From an uncultured Oscillospiraceae bacterium (lineage in GTDB: Bacteria > Bacillota > Clostridia > Oscillospirales > Ruminococcaceae), in assembly GCA_934486875.1 (NCBI GenBank), contig CAKSPU010000002.1:30345-94344 (forward strand): a stretch of DNA of 64,000 nt. Reading direction: 5' to 3'. The notes under the pieces were generated by a model that was not told where the DNA came from, ran no database searches, and saw nothing but the letters and a program-made list of their open reading frames with translations. Below, one piece after another: positions 53,758 through 62,023 of the stretch (positions are counted from its first letter, which is position 1; every line of letters starts with the position of its first letter). A program made the position numbers and the translations under genes.

Positions 53758-54750
53758 ATGGCAAAGGAAGCGGGAATAAATCAGAAGCTGAAATTTTTAT
53801 ATCTTGCGGATATTTTTGAACGTGAGACCGACGAGGAGCACCCTCTTACCGTTTATGACCTGTCGGAAAGGCTTGAAGCCCTTGGGATAAATGCGGCGAG
53901 AAAGACCCTCCTTGACGATATAAAGCTTCTGGAGGACTACGGAATGGACATCATCACCGTGCCTGTGGGAAAAATGCTTGGGTATTACCTTGGCAGCCGC
54001 AGCTTTGAGCTTCCCGAGATAAAGCTTCTTGCGGACGCAGTAAGCTCCTCACGGTTCATCACCGAGAAAAAGTCCCGTGTTTTGCTGAAAAAGCTGGAGG
54101 GGCTTACGGACAGGTACCACGGTCAGGAGATAAACCGCCGTGTCTACGTTTCAAACAGGATAAAGTCGGAAAATGAGTCCATTTACATCAGTATCGACGT
54201 TATCAGGCAGGCGATAGACAGCGGCAGAAGGATATCATTCAGATATTTTGACCGCACCCTTGATATGAAGAAAAAATACCGTCAGGGGGGACGCACCTGC
54301 TCTCCATATGCCCTTGCGTGGAATGACGGCAGCTATTATCTTGTGGGCAAGCAGGAGAAATACCCCACCCTGTCCAATTTCCGCATTGACCGAATGGAGA
54401 ACGTCACCGTTACCGATGAAAAGTCCGAGCCTGTTCCCGAGGGCTTTGACCCTGCAAAATACACCTCCACCACCTTCTCAATGTTCAGCGGAGAGGAATG
54501 CACCGTCACCCTCCGCTTTGACAACAGCCTTGTGAATGTGGCGGCGGACAAATTCGGTACCGATCTTATCCTTATCCCCGACGGCGATGACAAATTCACC
54601 GTCAGTGTGCGGCTGGTTGCTGGGGCGGCATTTTACGGCTGGCTGTTCCAGTTCGGAGAAAATGCGGAGGTAATGTCTCCCGAAAATATCCGCAGGGAAT
54701 ATGCACAGATGATAGAAAATGTTCGGAAAAAATACATCACGGAGGAATGA
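53758..54750 (+). CDS. WYL-domain transcriptional regulator
   Basis: 330 residues. An N-terminal winged-helix DNA-binding region (1 to about 65; KLKFLYLADIFERETDEEHPLTVYDLSERLEALGINAARKTLLDDI) is followed by a WYL domain (about 155-235; RRISFRYFD and YALAWNDGSYYLVG, the WYL motif) and a C-terminal WCX section. Such regulators sense small ligands or nucleic acid. The ATG at 53758 is better placed for the AGAAAGAAG site than the GTG at 53749. The bases AATCGGATTT occur twice in the shared intergenic region, a possible operator. Confidence 0.88.
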   Translation: MAKEAGINQKLKFLYLADIFERETDEEHPLTVYDLSERLEALGINAARKTLLDDIKLLEDYGMDIITVPVGKMLGYYLGSRSFELPEIKLLADAVSSSRFITEKKSRVLLKKLEGLTDRYHGQEINRRVYVSNRIKSENESIYISIDVIRQAIDSGRRISFRYFDRTLDMKKKYRQGGRTCSPYALAWNDGSYYLVGKQEKYPTLSNFRIDRMENVTVTDEKSEPVPEGFDPAKYTSTTFSMFSGEECTVTLRFDNSLVNVAADKFGTDLILIPDGDDKFTVSVRLVAGAAFYGWLFQFGENAEVMSPENIRREYAQMIENVRKKYITEE

Positions 54751-54758
54751 CTTAAGCT

Positions 54759-55526
54759 ATGATAAATGTACTGTTTATCGGTGATATTGTCGGCAGCAGG
54801 GGCTGTGACTTTGCCGAAAGGACTGTCGGGAAGCTCAGGGCGCAGAAAAAGCTTGACCTTGTTATTGCAAACGGCGAAAATTCAGCCGACGGCAACGGCA
54901 TCACAAAGGCATCAATGGAGCAGCTTTTCCGTTTTGCGGACGTTATCACCACAGGCAACCACTGCTTCCGCCGAAAGGAATTTACGGAATATTACGACAT
55001 CAGGGAAAATCTTCTCCGCCCCGCAAACTATCCCGAGGGAGTCGTGGGAAAGGGCGTTGTCACGGTGGATATGGGGAGATATTCCTTTGCTGTCATAAAC
55101 CTTATGGGTACGGCATTTATGGAGGCTCTCAACAATCCCTATGAATGCATAGACAGGCTCCTTGCGGATATCGGCACGAAAAATATCCTTGTGGATTTCC
55201 ACGCCGAAGCCACCTCCGAAAAAAAGGCGATGGGCTTCTATCTTTCGGGTAAGGTGTCCGCAGTTATGGGGACTCACACCCACGTCCAGACCGCCGACGA
55301 AGCTATCCTTGACGGTCACACCGCATATATCACCGATGCGGGAATGTGCGGGGCGGAGCTTTCGGTGCTGGGGGTCAAAAAGGAGCTTGCGATCGAAAAG
55401 CAGCGGACAAAATGTCCCGTGCGGTTCACAGAATCCGATGAACTGCCGTTTTTCAACGGCGTTTTGATGCAAATTGATGAAAAATGCGGCAAAGCTCTGG
55501 GCATAGAGCGGCTTATTATTAGATAA
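54759..55526 (+). CDS. ymdB: YmdB-type metallophosphoesterase
   Basis: 255 residues of the TIGR00282 family: FIGDIVGSRG, VIANGENSADGNGIT, TTGNHCF, LVDFHAEATSEKKA and MGTHTHVQTADE carry the dinuclear metal ligands. In Bacillus the homologue is a 2',3'-cyclic nucleotide phosphodiesterase affecting biofilm and sporulation choice. It is followed by spoVS, as in many Firmicutes; the usual upstream partner, rny, is not here and is replaced by the WYL gene. Confidence 0.93.
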   Translation: MINVLFIGDIVGSRGCDFAERTVGKLRAQKKLDLVIANGENSADGNGITKASMEQLFRFADVITTGNHCFRRKEFTEYYDIRENLLRPANYPEGVVGKGVVTVDMGRYSFAVINLMGTAFMEALNNPYECIDRLLADIGTKNILVDFHAEATSEKKAMGFYLSGKVSAVMGTHTHVQTADEAILDGHTAYITDAGMCGAELSVLGVKKELAIEKQRTKCPVRFTESDELPFFNGVLMQIDEKCGKALGIERLIIR

Positions 55527-55549
55527 ATCGCTAAAAATTCCTCAAATCC

Positions 55550-55578
55550 TTGCATATGGCTGACTTTTCGTATATAAT
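55550..55578 (+). promoter_or_regulatory. Promoter of spoVS
   Basis: TTGCAT (55550-55555), a 17-bp spacer and TATAAT (55573-55578). Confidence 0.75.
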
Positions 55579-55636
55579 AGCAGTAAGACAGTGGCAACAC
55601 TGAAAAGAGCATTACATATGAAAGGGCGGTCACGAA

Positions 55637-55918
55637 ATGGATATTCTGAGGGTGTCGGCAAATTCTTCTCCAAATTCGGTTGCGGGTGCTATCGCAAGCG
55701 TTATCCGAAGCAATGGTCAGGCGGAGATCCAGTCTGTAGGGGCGGGTGCTGTCAATCAGGCAGTGAAATCCATTGCAGTGGCAAGGGGATATCTTGCGTC
55801 TGTGGGACTTGACCTTGTGTGCTTCCCCGAGTTTTCCTCGGTGGATATAAACGGCGAGATGCGGACGGCTATGAAGTTTGTGTGCTTTGCACTGAGTGAT
55901 GATACCGATAACGGCTAA
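55637..55918 (+). CDS. spoVS: Stage V sporulation protein S
   Basis: A 93-residue Alba-like protein: LRVSANSSPNSVAGAIASVIRSNGQAEIQSVGAGAVNQAVKSIAVARGYLASVGLDLVCFPEF, close to the Bacillus SpoVS, which binds DNA and is needed for coat and septation timing. It occurs widely in spore formers and some relatives that do not sporulate, so it is not proof of sporulation here. Its TAA stop overlaps the first base of MITE-like copy D. Confidence 0.94.
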   Translation: MDILRVSANSSPNSVAGAIASVIRSNGQAEIQSVGAGAVNQAVKSIAVARGYLASVGLDLVCFPEFSSVDINGEMRTAMKFVCFALSDDTDNG

Positions 55919-56095
55919 TACTAATAACCAATTAACCTATAGACAAATCCTCGGCTGAAATAAGCCCATTCGTCGTCAGGTTGCTTTATAAAGCAACACT
56001 CTCTTGCCGGGCGCAAAGCCCGCCTGCAATCGCTTTCCTAGACTGGTCTTATTTCATCTGTCGGCTTTATCTATAGAACAATTGGTTATTAGTAT
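55918..56095. repeat. MITE-like element, copy D
   Basis: 178 bp with ends ATACTAATAACCAATT and AATTGGTTATTAGTAT. A long imperfect hairpin (CCTATAGACAAA... with TTATCTATAG...; GAAATAAGCCCA with TGGTCTTATTTC) has two smaller hairpins at its tip, including GTTGCTTTATAAAGCAAC, which copy E lacks. Inserted directly at the stop codon of spoVS. Confidence 0.88.
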
Positions 56096-56099
56096 AAAA

Positions 56100-56127
56100 T
56101 AAAAGCTGCCTTTGCGGGCAGCTTTTT
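56100..56127 (+). terminator. Terminator of spoVS
   Basis: AAAGCTGCC, loop TTTGC, GGGCAGCTTTTTT; immediately after copy D. Confidence 0.88.
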
Positions 56128-56146
56128 TCTGAATATCATATTATAT

Positions 56147-56186
56147 CAAAAAAAGTAATCCGCCTAAGCTGTCACTTAGACGGATT
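56147..56186 (-). terminator. Terminator of the carboxyltransferase operon
   Basis: On the minus strand AATCCGTCTAAG (56186-56175) pairs with CTTAGGCGGATT (56168-56157), followed by ACTTTTTTT. Confidence 0.85.
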
Positions 56187-56219
56187 ATGAATTAAAAAGT
56201 TTAGTTTGTAAACATCTGG

Positions 56220-56249
56220 GGTAGAACGCTTTTGAAGTTCTACCTTTTT
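56220..56249 (+). terminator. Plus-strand terminator facing the oadA-like gene
   Basis: GGTAGAAC (56220-56227) and GTTCTACC (56237-56244), then TTTTTAT. It would stop plus-strand readthrough from spoVS before it becomes antisense to the oadA-like gene. Confidence 0.65.
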
Positions 56250-56260
56250 ATATTATGGCA

Positions 56261-57658
56261 TCAAACCATATGGATCTTCTTTTCAGCGTCGGAATTTTTT
56301 CCGTCAATGCCGTACTTTCTGTCACGGCGCTTTTCAAAGAACTTGGGAGCGACCTTGGGGAACATTGCGTATGTGAGAACGTCCTCCTCCTGCTCGAGCC
56401 ACTCGGAGCATTCCTCTCTGAGCTTGTCAAGCTCGGGTTCGAGAAGGTCTGCGGGACGGCAGTCAATTGCTTCCTCGCCCTTAAGAATGGACTTTCTGAA
56501 CTCGGGGTCGATAGGTGTGGGAGTCTTGCCGTACCTGCCTGCGATAACGTCCTTGAATTCCTTTGTAACCATCTTGTAGCGCTCGCCGTTTATTACGTTG
56601 AAAACCGCCTGTGTACCCACGATCTGGGAAGAGGGGGTAACAAGGGGAATGTTTCCTGCGTCTGCACGTACTCTGGGAACTTCCTTAAGAACGTCCTCCA
56701 GCTTGTCCTCCTTGCCTGCTTGCTTAAGCTGGGACAGGAGGTTGGAGAGCATTCCGCCGGGAACCTGATAGATAAGAGCGTTTGCATCTGCAACGAGCAT
56801 CTTGGGGTCAAGGAGACCGTTGTCGATGTACTTCTTGCGGAGCTTCATAAAGTAATCACGGATAGCTGTGAGCTTTACAAGGTCAAGTCCCGTGTCATAC
56901 TCTGTACCCTGAAGAGCGGCTACCATTGACTCTGTAGGAGTGTGAGATGTGCCGTGGGCAAGAGGTGACATTGCGGTATCAACAGCATCGCAGCCGTTTT
57001 CAATAGCCTTTAAGAGACACATTGAAGCAAGTCCCGAGGTGTAATGAGTGTGGAGCTGAACGGGAATGCCGATGTTGTCCTTGAGAGCCTTTGTAAGGGA
57101 AGCGGCTCTGAAGGGTGTGAGCAGGGCAGCCATATCCTTGATACAGATAGAATCTGCGCCCTCCTCCTCGCATTCCTTTGCATACTTTACATAGTAATCA
57201 TCGGTGAAAACGTCGCCGAGGGTGAAGGACATTGCCACCTGAGCGTGAGCGCCCTCCTTCTTTGCGGCGTGGATAGATGTGCGGAGATTTCTGATATCGT
57301 TGAGAGCGTCGAAGATACGGATAATGTCCATACCGTTGGCAACGGTCTTCTGAACGAAATATTCAAGAACGTCATCTGCATAATGACGGTAGCCAAGCAT
57401 ATTCTGACCTCTGAAGAGCATCTGGAGCTTGGTGTTGGGCATAGCCTTTCTTATGGTTCTGAGTCTCTCCCAGGGGTCCTCATCAAGGAATCTGATGCAG
57501 GAATCGAAGGTAGCGCCGCCCCATACTTCTGCGGAGTAGTAGCCTACCTTGTCAAGCTCCTGCATAATGGGGAGCATCTCGTCTATGCTCATTCTTGTTG
57601 CTATAAGGGACTGATGAGCGTCTCTGAGGACGGTCTCGGTGATTTTTACCTTAGCCAT
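56261..57658 (-). CDS. oadA: Oxaloacetate/pyruvate carboxyltransferase subunit (OadA, 5S-like)
   Basis: 465 residues of the HMGL-like carboxyltransferase family: ITETVLRDAHQSLIATRM (metal-binding Asp), WGGATFDSCIRFLDEDPWERLR, FRGQNMLGYRHYADDV, IRIFDALND, DSICIKDMAALL and LHTHYTSG (metal His residues). It transfers carboxyl between carboxybiotin and pyruvate or oxaloacetate. The biotin domain found at the end of many OadA proteins is absent and is supplied by the separate gene 18 bp upstream. Cytoplasmic. Confidence 0.93.
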   Translation of the reverse strand: MAKVKITETVLRDAHQSLIATRMSIDEMLPIMQELDKVGYYSAEVWGGATFDSCIRFLDEDPWERLRTIRKAMPNTKLQMLFRGQNMLGYRHYADDVLEYFVQKTVANGMDIIRIFDALNDIRNLRTSIHAAKKEGAHAQVAMSFTLGDVFTDDYYVKYAKECEEEGADSICIKDMAALLTPFRAASLTKALKDNIGIPVQLHTHYTSGLASMCLLKAIENGCDAVDTAMSPLAHGTSHTPTESMVAALQGTEYDTGLDLVKLTAIRDYFMKLRKKYIDNGLLDPKMLVADANALIYQVPGGMLSNLLSQLKQAGKEDKLEDVLKEVPRVRADAGNIPLVTPSSQIVGTQAVFNVINGERYKMVTKEFKDVIAGRYGKTPTPIDPEFRKSILKGEEAIDCRPADLLEPELDKLREECSEWLEQEEDVLTYAMFPKVAPKFFEKRRDRKYGIDGKNSDAEKKIHMV

Positions 57659-57676
57659 AAAGAACCGTTCCTTTCC

Positions 57677-58042
57677 TTACGCAATTGTTGCGATAACATC
57701 ATCGGAATTAACGGTATCGCCCTTCTTTACGGTGATCGAGGTCACCTTGCCTGCTGCATTTGCAACGATGTCATTCTCCATCTTCATAGCCTCGAGAACA
57801 ACAATTACCTGACCTACGGAAACGGTGTCGCCGACATTTACCTTAACATCAAGGATATTGCCGGGCATAGGAGCCTTTACAGGTGTGCCGTTGCCTGCTG
57901 CGGGAGCGGCAGCGGGTGCAGGTGCTGCGGCAGGAGCGGCTGCGGGAGCCGAAACGGGAGCAGCAGCGGGTGCGGAGCCGCCAACCTCTTCAACTGCTAC
58001 ATCATATGCTTTTCCATTGACTGTAATATTAAATCTCTTCAT
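57677..58042 (-). CDS. Biotin carboxyl carrier protein (1.3S-like)
   Basis: 121 residues: a short N-terminal strand region, an Ala/Pro linker (24-50) and a biotinyl domain with the modified lysine at Lys87 in EAMKMEN and APMPGNILDVKVNVGDTV before it. The size and linker resemble the transcarboxylase 1.3S subunit or the gamma subunits of decarboxylases. It serves the two flanking carboxyltransferases. Confidence 0.93.
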   Translation of the reverse strand: MKRFNITVNGKAYDVAVEEVGGSAPAAAPVSAPAAAPAAAPAPAAAPAAGNGTPVKAPMPGNILDVKVNVGDTVSVGQVIVVLEAMKMENDIVANAAGKVTSITVKKGDTVNSDDVIATIA

Positions 58043-58094
58043 TTTTATCAGACCTTTCGGAAAATTTATATACTATGAATTACTCTTCCCGAGA

Positions 58095-59450
58095 TCAGAG
58101 GGGAAGAACGCTGTGCTTCTTGGGGAGACGCTTGTTGAGACGCTTGCCTGCGGTAATGTCAAGAACGCCCGAAACGGCTGTTCTTACATTCTCGGCAGTG
58201 ATTATCTCATCAACTGCGCCCTTTTCGGCTGCTGCAAATGCGGAAGCCTCGCTCTCGGCATATCCGGCAGCGAGCTTGTTTCTCTCGGCTGCAAGGTCGC
58301 TTGCGCCCCTCAGCTTGTCGTGATAAAGGAACTCAGCGGCTGTAACGGGGTCAACGGGAGCGATAACAGCCTCGGGAAGTGCGAATACCTGGTCTGCGGC
58401 TGCATTCTTTCCTGCAAATGCGATAAATGCCGCACCGCACGCCTTTCCGCTGATAACTGCGATCTTTGCGCAGGTAGCGTCGGCATATACGCCCGAAAGT
58501 CTTGCCGCAGCTCTTACGGACTCAGCGCCGCCCATATCAAAGCCCTCGGTATCAACAACTGTGATAACGGGAACGGAGAATGCGTCACAGAGACGCACAA
58601 AGCCTGCAATCTTTGCGCAGTCATCGGCTGTGAGCCTGCCTGCTGCCTTGTCAAGAGCGGCAATGCCCGCAGTGGTGCCGCCCACTGTGCAGAGAGCTGT
58701 TACGGAAGCCTTGCCGAAGCCTGCACGGAGCTCAAGAATGCTGCCGTCATCGGCAATTGCACCGATGCTGTCCTTGGCAGAAGCAAAGGCTGCTGCTGCG
58801 GGAGCGTCAAATTCAAACTCGGGGAGAGGTGAAAGGTTGTTCTGAGGCATAAGGGAAAGGTACTTTCTTACGCTTTCCATAGCTGCCGCATCATCAGCGG
58901 CAGAAGCGGAAACAGCGCCGCTTTCAACGGCAGCCTTAACGCCTGTGTCTCCGCCGGCTGCTGCATAAAGCTCAGCCTTTTCGGTCATTACAACGTAATC
59001 GGCAGCGCAGGCAATTACTGCCATACTGCCCGCACACACGCCCGAAACAACGGAAACTGTGGGTACAACGCCCGACAGGTTTCCTGCTTCAAGAAGAATT
59101 TCACTGTATGCATTAAGAGCATCTGCGCCGTCCTCGATGAACGCTCCGCAGGAATCGTAGATACCAACAACGGGAACGCCGTTCTTTGCGGCGAGGTCGA
59201 ACATTCTGCATATCTTTTCGGAATGAGCCCTGCTCACAGCGCCCTTGGACACTGTGCTGTCCTGAGAGAACGCATAGGCGGGGCAGCCGTTTATATAACC
59301 GTAAGCGGTAACAACGCCCTCATTTCTTCCCGAAGCGGTCTCTGTGAACACGCCGTCGTCAAAAAGAGCTGCGAGTCTTTCTCTTGCGGGGCAGGAAGCT
59401 TTTGCCGCTGTATATTCAGCCAGCTTTGACTTCTGACTTTCAGTCATCAT
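58095..59450 (-). CDS. Acyl-CoA carboxyltransferase subunit (methylmalonyl-CoA type, 12S-like)
   Basis: A 451-residue crotonase-fold carboxyltransferase, starting at the ATG at 59450 seven bases after GGAGG; an upstream in-frame ATG (59492) is unsupported. Visible parts: ARERLAALFDDGVFTE, VGIYDSCGAFIEDG, SVVSGVCAGSMAVIACAADYVVM, LCDAFSVPVITVVDTEGFDMG and CAKIAVISGKACGAAFIAFAGK. It is shorter than the usual 510-525 residues. First gene of the operon. The substrate is probably methylmalonyl- or another acyl-CoA. Confidence 0.85.
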   Translation of the reverse strand: MMTESQKSKLAEYTAAKASCPARERLAALFDDGVFTETASGRNEGVVTAYGYINGCPAYAFSQDSTVSKGAVSRAHSEKICRMFDLAAKNGVPVVGIYDSCGAFIEDGADALNAYSEILLEAGNLSGVVPTVSVVSGVCAGSMAVIACAADYVVMTEKAELYAAAGGDTGVKAAVESGAVSASAADDAAAMESVRKYLSLMPQNNLSPLPEFEFDAPAAAAFASAKDSIGAIADDGSILELRAGFGKASVTALCTVGGTTAGIAALDKAAGRLTADDCAKIAGFVRLCDAFSVPVITVVDTEGFDMGGAESVRAAARLSGVYADATCAKIAVISGKACGAAFIAFAGKNAAADQVFALPEAVIAPVDPVTAAEFLYHDKLRGASDLAAERNKLAAGYAESEASAFAAAEKGAVDEIITAENVRTAVSGVLDITAGKRLNKRLPKKHSVLPL

Positions 59451-59513
59451 ATTAGTTCCTCCGTTTCCCGATGCAGCGCACTGCACCGACAAATAAAAAT
59501 TTATCCGAGTTTA

Positions 59514-59542
59514 ATTATACAACATTTCCCCGAAAGTTACAA
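59514..59542 (-). promoter_or_regulatory. Promoter of the carboxyltransferase operon
   Basis: TTGTAA (59542-59537), a 17-bp spacer and TATAAT (59519-59514). Confidence 0.75.
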
Positions 59543-59656
59543 GAAAAATTGCCGATTTTTTTGCCTGTTCGCAATTTTTTACAATTTCGCAAAAAATTAT
59601 GGACGCACATATTTTTAAAGAGCCCGAAAAAATCCCGTCCGTTCCGCCGAACTGTG

Positions 59657-59685
59657 TTGACTTAATTAGAAAAGTATGATAAAAT
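59657..59685 (+). promoter_or_regulatory. Promoter of the zinc-ribbon gene
   Basis: TTGACT (59657-59662), a 17-bp spacer and TAAAAT (59680-59685). The next six genes follow closely and may share it. Confidence 0.75.
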
Positions 59686-59733
59686 ATAAAATAAATAATT
59701 TCCGTTTTGTCACACAGAAAAGAGGTTATGATA

Positions 59734-60801
59734 ATGAGCGTTACAGCATTTAAATGCCCCTGCTGCGGTGCGGAGCTGACTTTCTCCTCGGAAGCCCAGA
59801 AAATGGCGTGCGAATACTGCGGGACTGAGCTTGACGTTGATGCGGTGAGCGAGCTTTCACGAAATGAACAGTCCTCGGACGATATGGACTGGAGCGCATC
59901 GTCCCAGTCTACCGTAGGGCTTGACGGCGATATATGCACATACACCTGCAATTCCTGCGGAGCCGAGATAACAGGCGACAGGAGCCTTAGCGCTACTTCC
60001 TGCCCCTACTGCGGCAGTCCCTTTGTGGTGAATGAAAAGTTCGACGGCATCTTAAAGCCCGATTATGTTATCCCGTTCAAGGTGGGCAAGGAAAAGGCTG
60101 TGGAGCAGTTCAAGGCATTCTGCCGTCACCGTCCGCTGCTTCCCGGAAACTTTATGTCCTCCCACAAGATTGAGAGCATTCAGGGTATGTACGTTCCCTA
60201 CTGGCTTTTTGACTGCAAGGCAAAGGCTCACTACAGATTCAGGGCGCAGCGCATAACAAGCTGGACCGAGGGGGATTACAATGTTACACGGACCGACCAC
60301 TATATGCTCGTCCGTGACGGTTCGATGAAGTTTGACAACGTTCCCGTTGACGGAACATCAAAGCTTCAGGCGGAGATAACCGAGTCTGTGGAGCCTTTCG
60401 ATATCTCGGGTACCCAGAGCTTCAATCCCGCATATCTTTCGGGATATCTTGCGGACAGATACGACGTTTCCGCCGAGGACAGCAAGCCGAGGGCTGACGA
60501 GCGCATCAAGGAAAGCGTTGAGTTCAAGTTCAGGGAGACTGCGGAGGAATACACCGCAATTACCGTGGAAAACTCCAACATATCCCTTGAAAACGGCGAG
60601 ATACATTACGCACTTATGCCTATGTGGCTTATGACCGCAAAGTACGGCGACAAGCTGTACACCTTTGCTATGAACGGTCAGACGGGAAGATTTGTGGGCG
60701 AGCTGCCCGTTTCTCTCGGCAGGCTCTGGGCAATACTTATCGGCGTTTCAGCCGCTTCAGCGATTATCCTTGCGCTTATTCTCGGGGCGCTGGGACTGTA
60801 A
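59734..60801 (+). CDS. Double zinc-ribbon membrane protein
   Basis: 355 residues. Two four-cysteine zinc ribbons at the N-terminus (FKCPCCGAEL...CEYCG and YTCNSCGAEI...CPYCGSPF) are followed by a strand-rich domain (about 95-320; VIPFKVGKEKAVEQFKAFCRHRPLLP, YVPYWLFDCKA) and a final membrane helix (LWAILIGVSAASAIILALILGALGL). The ATG at 59734 is the best placed for the AGAGG site. Found in many Firmicutes without a known function; its tail anchor and link to the TPM protein suggest an envelope role. Confidence 0.82.
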   Translation: MSVTAFKCPCCGAELTFSSEAQKMACEYCGTELDVDAVSELSRNEQSSDDMDWSASSQSTVGLDGDICTYTCNSCGAEITGDRSLSATSCPYCGSPFVVNEKFDGILKPDYVIPFKVGKEKAVEQFKAFCRHRPLLPGNFMSSHKIESIQGMYVPYWLFDCKAKAHYRFRAQRITSWTEGDYNVTRTDHYMLVRDGSMKFDNVPVDGTSKLQAEITESVEPFDISGTQSFNPAYLSGYLADRYDVSAEDSKPRADERIKESVEFKFRETAEEYTAITVENSNISLENGEIHYALMPMWLMTAKYGDKLYTFAMNGQTGRFVGELPVSLGRLWAILIGVSAASAIILALILGALGL

Positions 60802-60814
60802 AGGGGGGATATAT

Positions 60815-60919
60815 ATGGATATGAAAAAAATTCTCACAGCATTTGTCATTTCTTTCTGCACATCGGTCACTGTCACTGTGGTAATGCACATTCTTGACAA
60901 GAAGCTTAGAAAGGACTGA
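60815..60919 (+). CDS. Small membrane protein
   Basis: 34 residues, MDMKKILTAFVISFCTSVTV... with one membrane helix and a basic tail ending LDKKLRKD. A strong AAGGGGGGAT ribosome site precedes it; 13 bp after the zinc-ribbon gene and 5 bp before the TPM gene. A second ATG two codons in is possible. Function unknown. Confidence 0.7.
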   Translation: MDMKKILTAFVISFCTSVTVTVVMHILDKKLRKD

Positions 60920-60924
60920 GTGGT

Positions 60925-61677
60925 ATGAAGAAAATATCAAAGCTTTTCTGCACCCTTGCCTGCTCTGCCGCTGTCCTTGCGGGAGGTATGAGCGTTTATG
61001 CCGAAAGTGAATACAAGGTATATGACGAAGCGGGGCTGCTCACCGATGAGGAATATGATGCTCTGGAAAGCAGGCTTGAAACTATTTCGGATACATACGG
61101 TCACGATGTTATTGTTTATACAACTGAGAGTATGGAGGGAATGGGATCCGCTTCATACACCGAGTATCTGAGAGAAGAGCTTGACGCAGGCATTGACGGC
61201 AGCGGCATAATTTATATGATATCAATGGAAGACCGTGACTATGACGTGTATTCCTTCGGCACGATGTATGATGACATTATGATAAAGAACATCATCGACG
61301 ATATGACCGAGGAGCTTCAGCCCTATCTTACCGACGGCGAATATTACACCGCCTTTGACAAATATGCGGACAGGGTTGAGTATGAGATAAATCAGGTCAT
61401 TGAATACGGCCCCAATGAGCCTCCCTCCTATGCAATACCCATCGGCATCGGCTGCGGACTTATCATCGGCATAGTTACTGTCTGCGTTATGAAGCACGGA
61501 ATGAAAACGACCCGACAGGAAGCTATGGCGAACAACTACATAAAGGACGGCAGCTTCAAGCTTACAAGAAGCTCCGATGTGTTCCTTTATTCGCAGGTGA
61601 CAAGGACAAAGATATCCACCGATTCGGGCAGCAGCAGCGGAAGCTCGGGCGGCGGTCATTCAAGCGGTAAATTTTAA
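60925..61677 (+). CDS. TPM-domain exported membrane protein
   Basis: 250 residues. A signal peptide (1 to about 26, ending VYA) is followed by a TPM (TLP18.3/Psb32/MOLO-1) domain (about 30-160; VYDEAGLLTDEEYDALESRLETISDTYGHDVIVYTTES), a membrane helix (about 170-191) and a cytoplasmic tail ending in Ser/Gly repeats (SGSSGGGHSSGKF). TPM domains occur in envelope and membrane-protein quality control proteins. It forms a unit with the zinc-ribbon gene. Confidence 0.85.
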   Translation: MKKISKLFCTLACSAAVLAGGMSVYAESEYKVYDEAGLLTDEEYDALESRLETISDTYGHDVIVYTTESMEGMGSASYTEYLREELDAGIDGSGIIYMISMEDRDYDVYSFGTMYDDIMIKNIIDDMTEELQPYLTDGEYYTAFDKYADRVEYEINQVIEYGPNEPPSYAIPIGIGCGLIIGIVTVCVMKHGMKTTRQEAMANNYIKDGSFKLTRSSDVFLYSQVTRTKISTDSGSSSGSSGGGHSSGKF

Positions 61678-61688
61678 GGAAGCACACT

Positions 61689-62015
61689 ATGAAAAACATC
61701 TGGACGGGCAAAAGGGAAAAGCATTTTTCGCTTTTGCCGCTGATAATATTCGGTGCGGCGGCAGTCTTTACCGCTGCCGCCATTACAAGCTCTCAAGGCT
61801 CGGAGGAAGAGCTGAGGCAGAGCAGCATAAAGGACAGCATCTCAAAGGCTGCGTCCCTCTGCTATGCGGCGGAGGGGGCATATCCCGAAAGCCTTGATTA
61901 TCTTGAGGAGAATTACGGGGTCAGGACAGAATATGAAGATTTCACGGTGCATTACAGCTATGCGGGGGGCAATATCCCTCCCGACATAATCGTTGCGCCG
62001 AAAACGAAAGGATAA
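61689..62015 (+). CDS. Hypothetical single-pass membrane protein
   Basis: 108 residues with one membrane helix (LLPLIIFGAAAVFTAAAITSS, about 15-35) and an outer part reading ASLCYAAEGAYPESLDYLEENYGV, then VHYSYAGGNIPPDIIV. The outer block resembles the globular end of short pilin-like or ComG-like proteins, but I cannot assign it. Lies between the TPM gene and ispD with short gaps. Confidence 0.65.
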   Translation: MKNIWTGKREKHFSLLPLIIFGAAAVFTAAAITSSQGSEEELRQSSIKDSISKAASLCYAAEGAYPESLDYLEENYGVRTEYEDFTVHYSYAGGNIPPDIIVAPKTKG

Positions 62016-62023
62016 TTTTTGCT

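Noticed and set aside
55591-55812. Frame overlapping the start of spoVS in another reading frame
   Set aside because: SpoVS matches a conserved family along its length; the alternative frame is arginine/cysteine-rich and unmatched.
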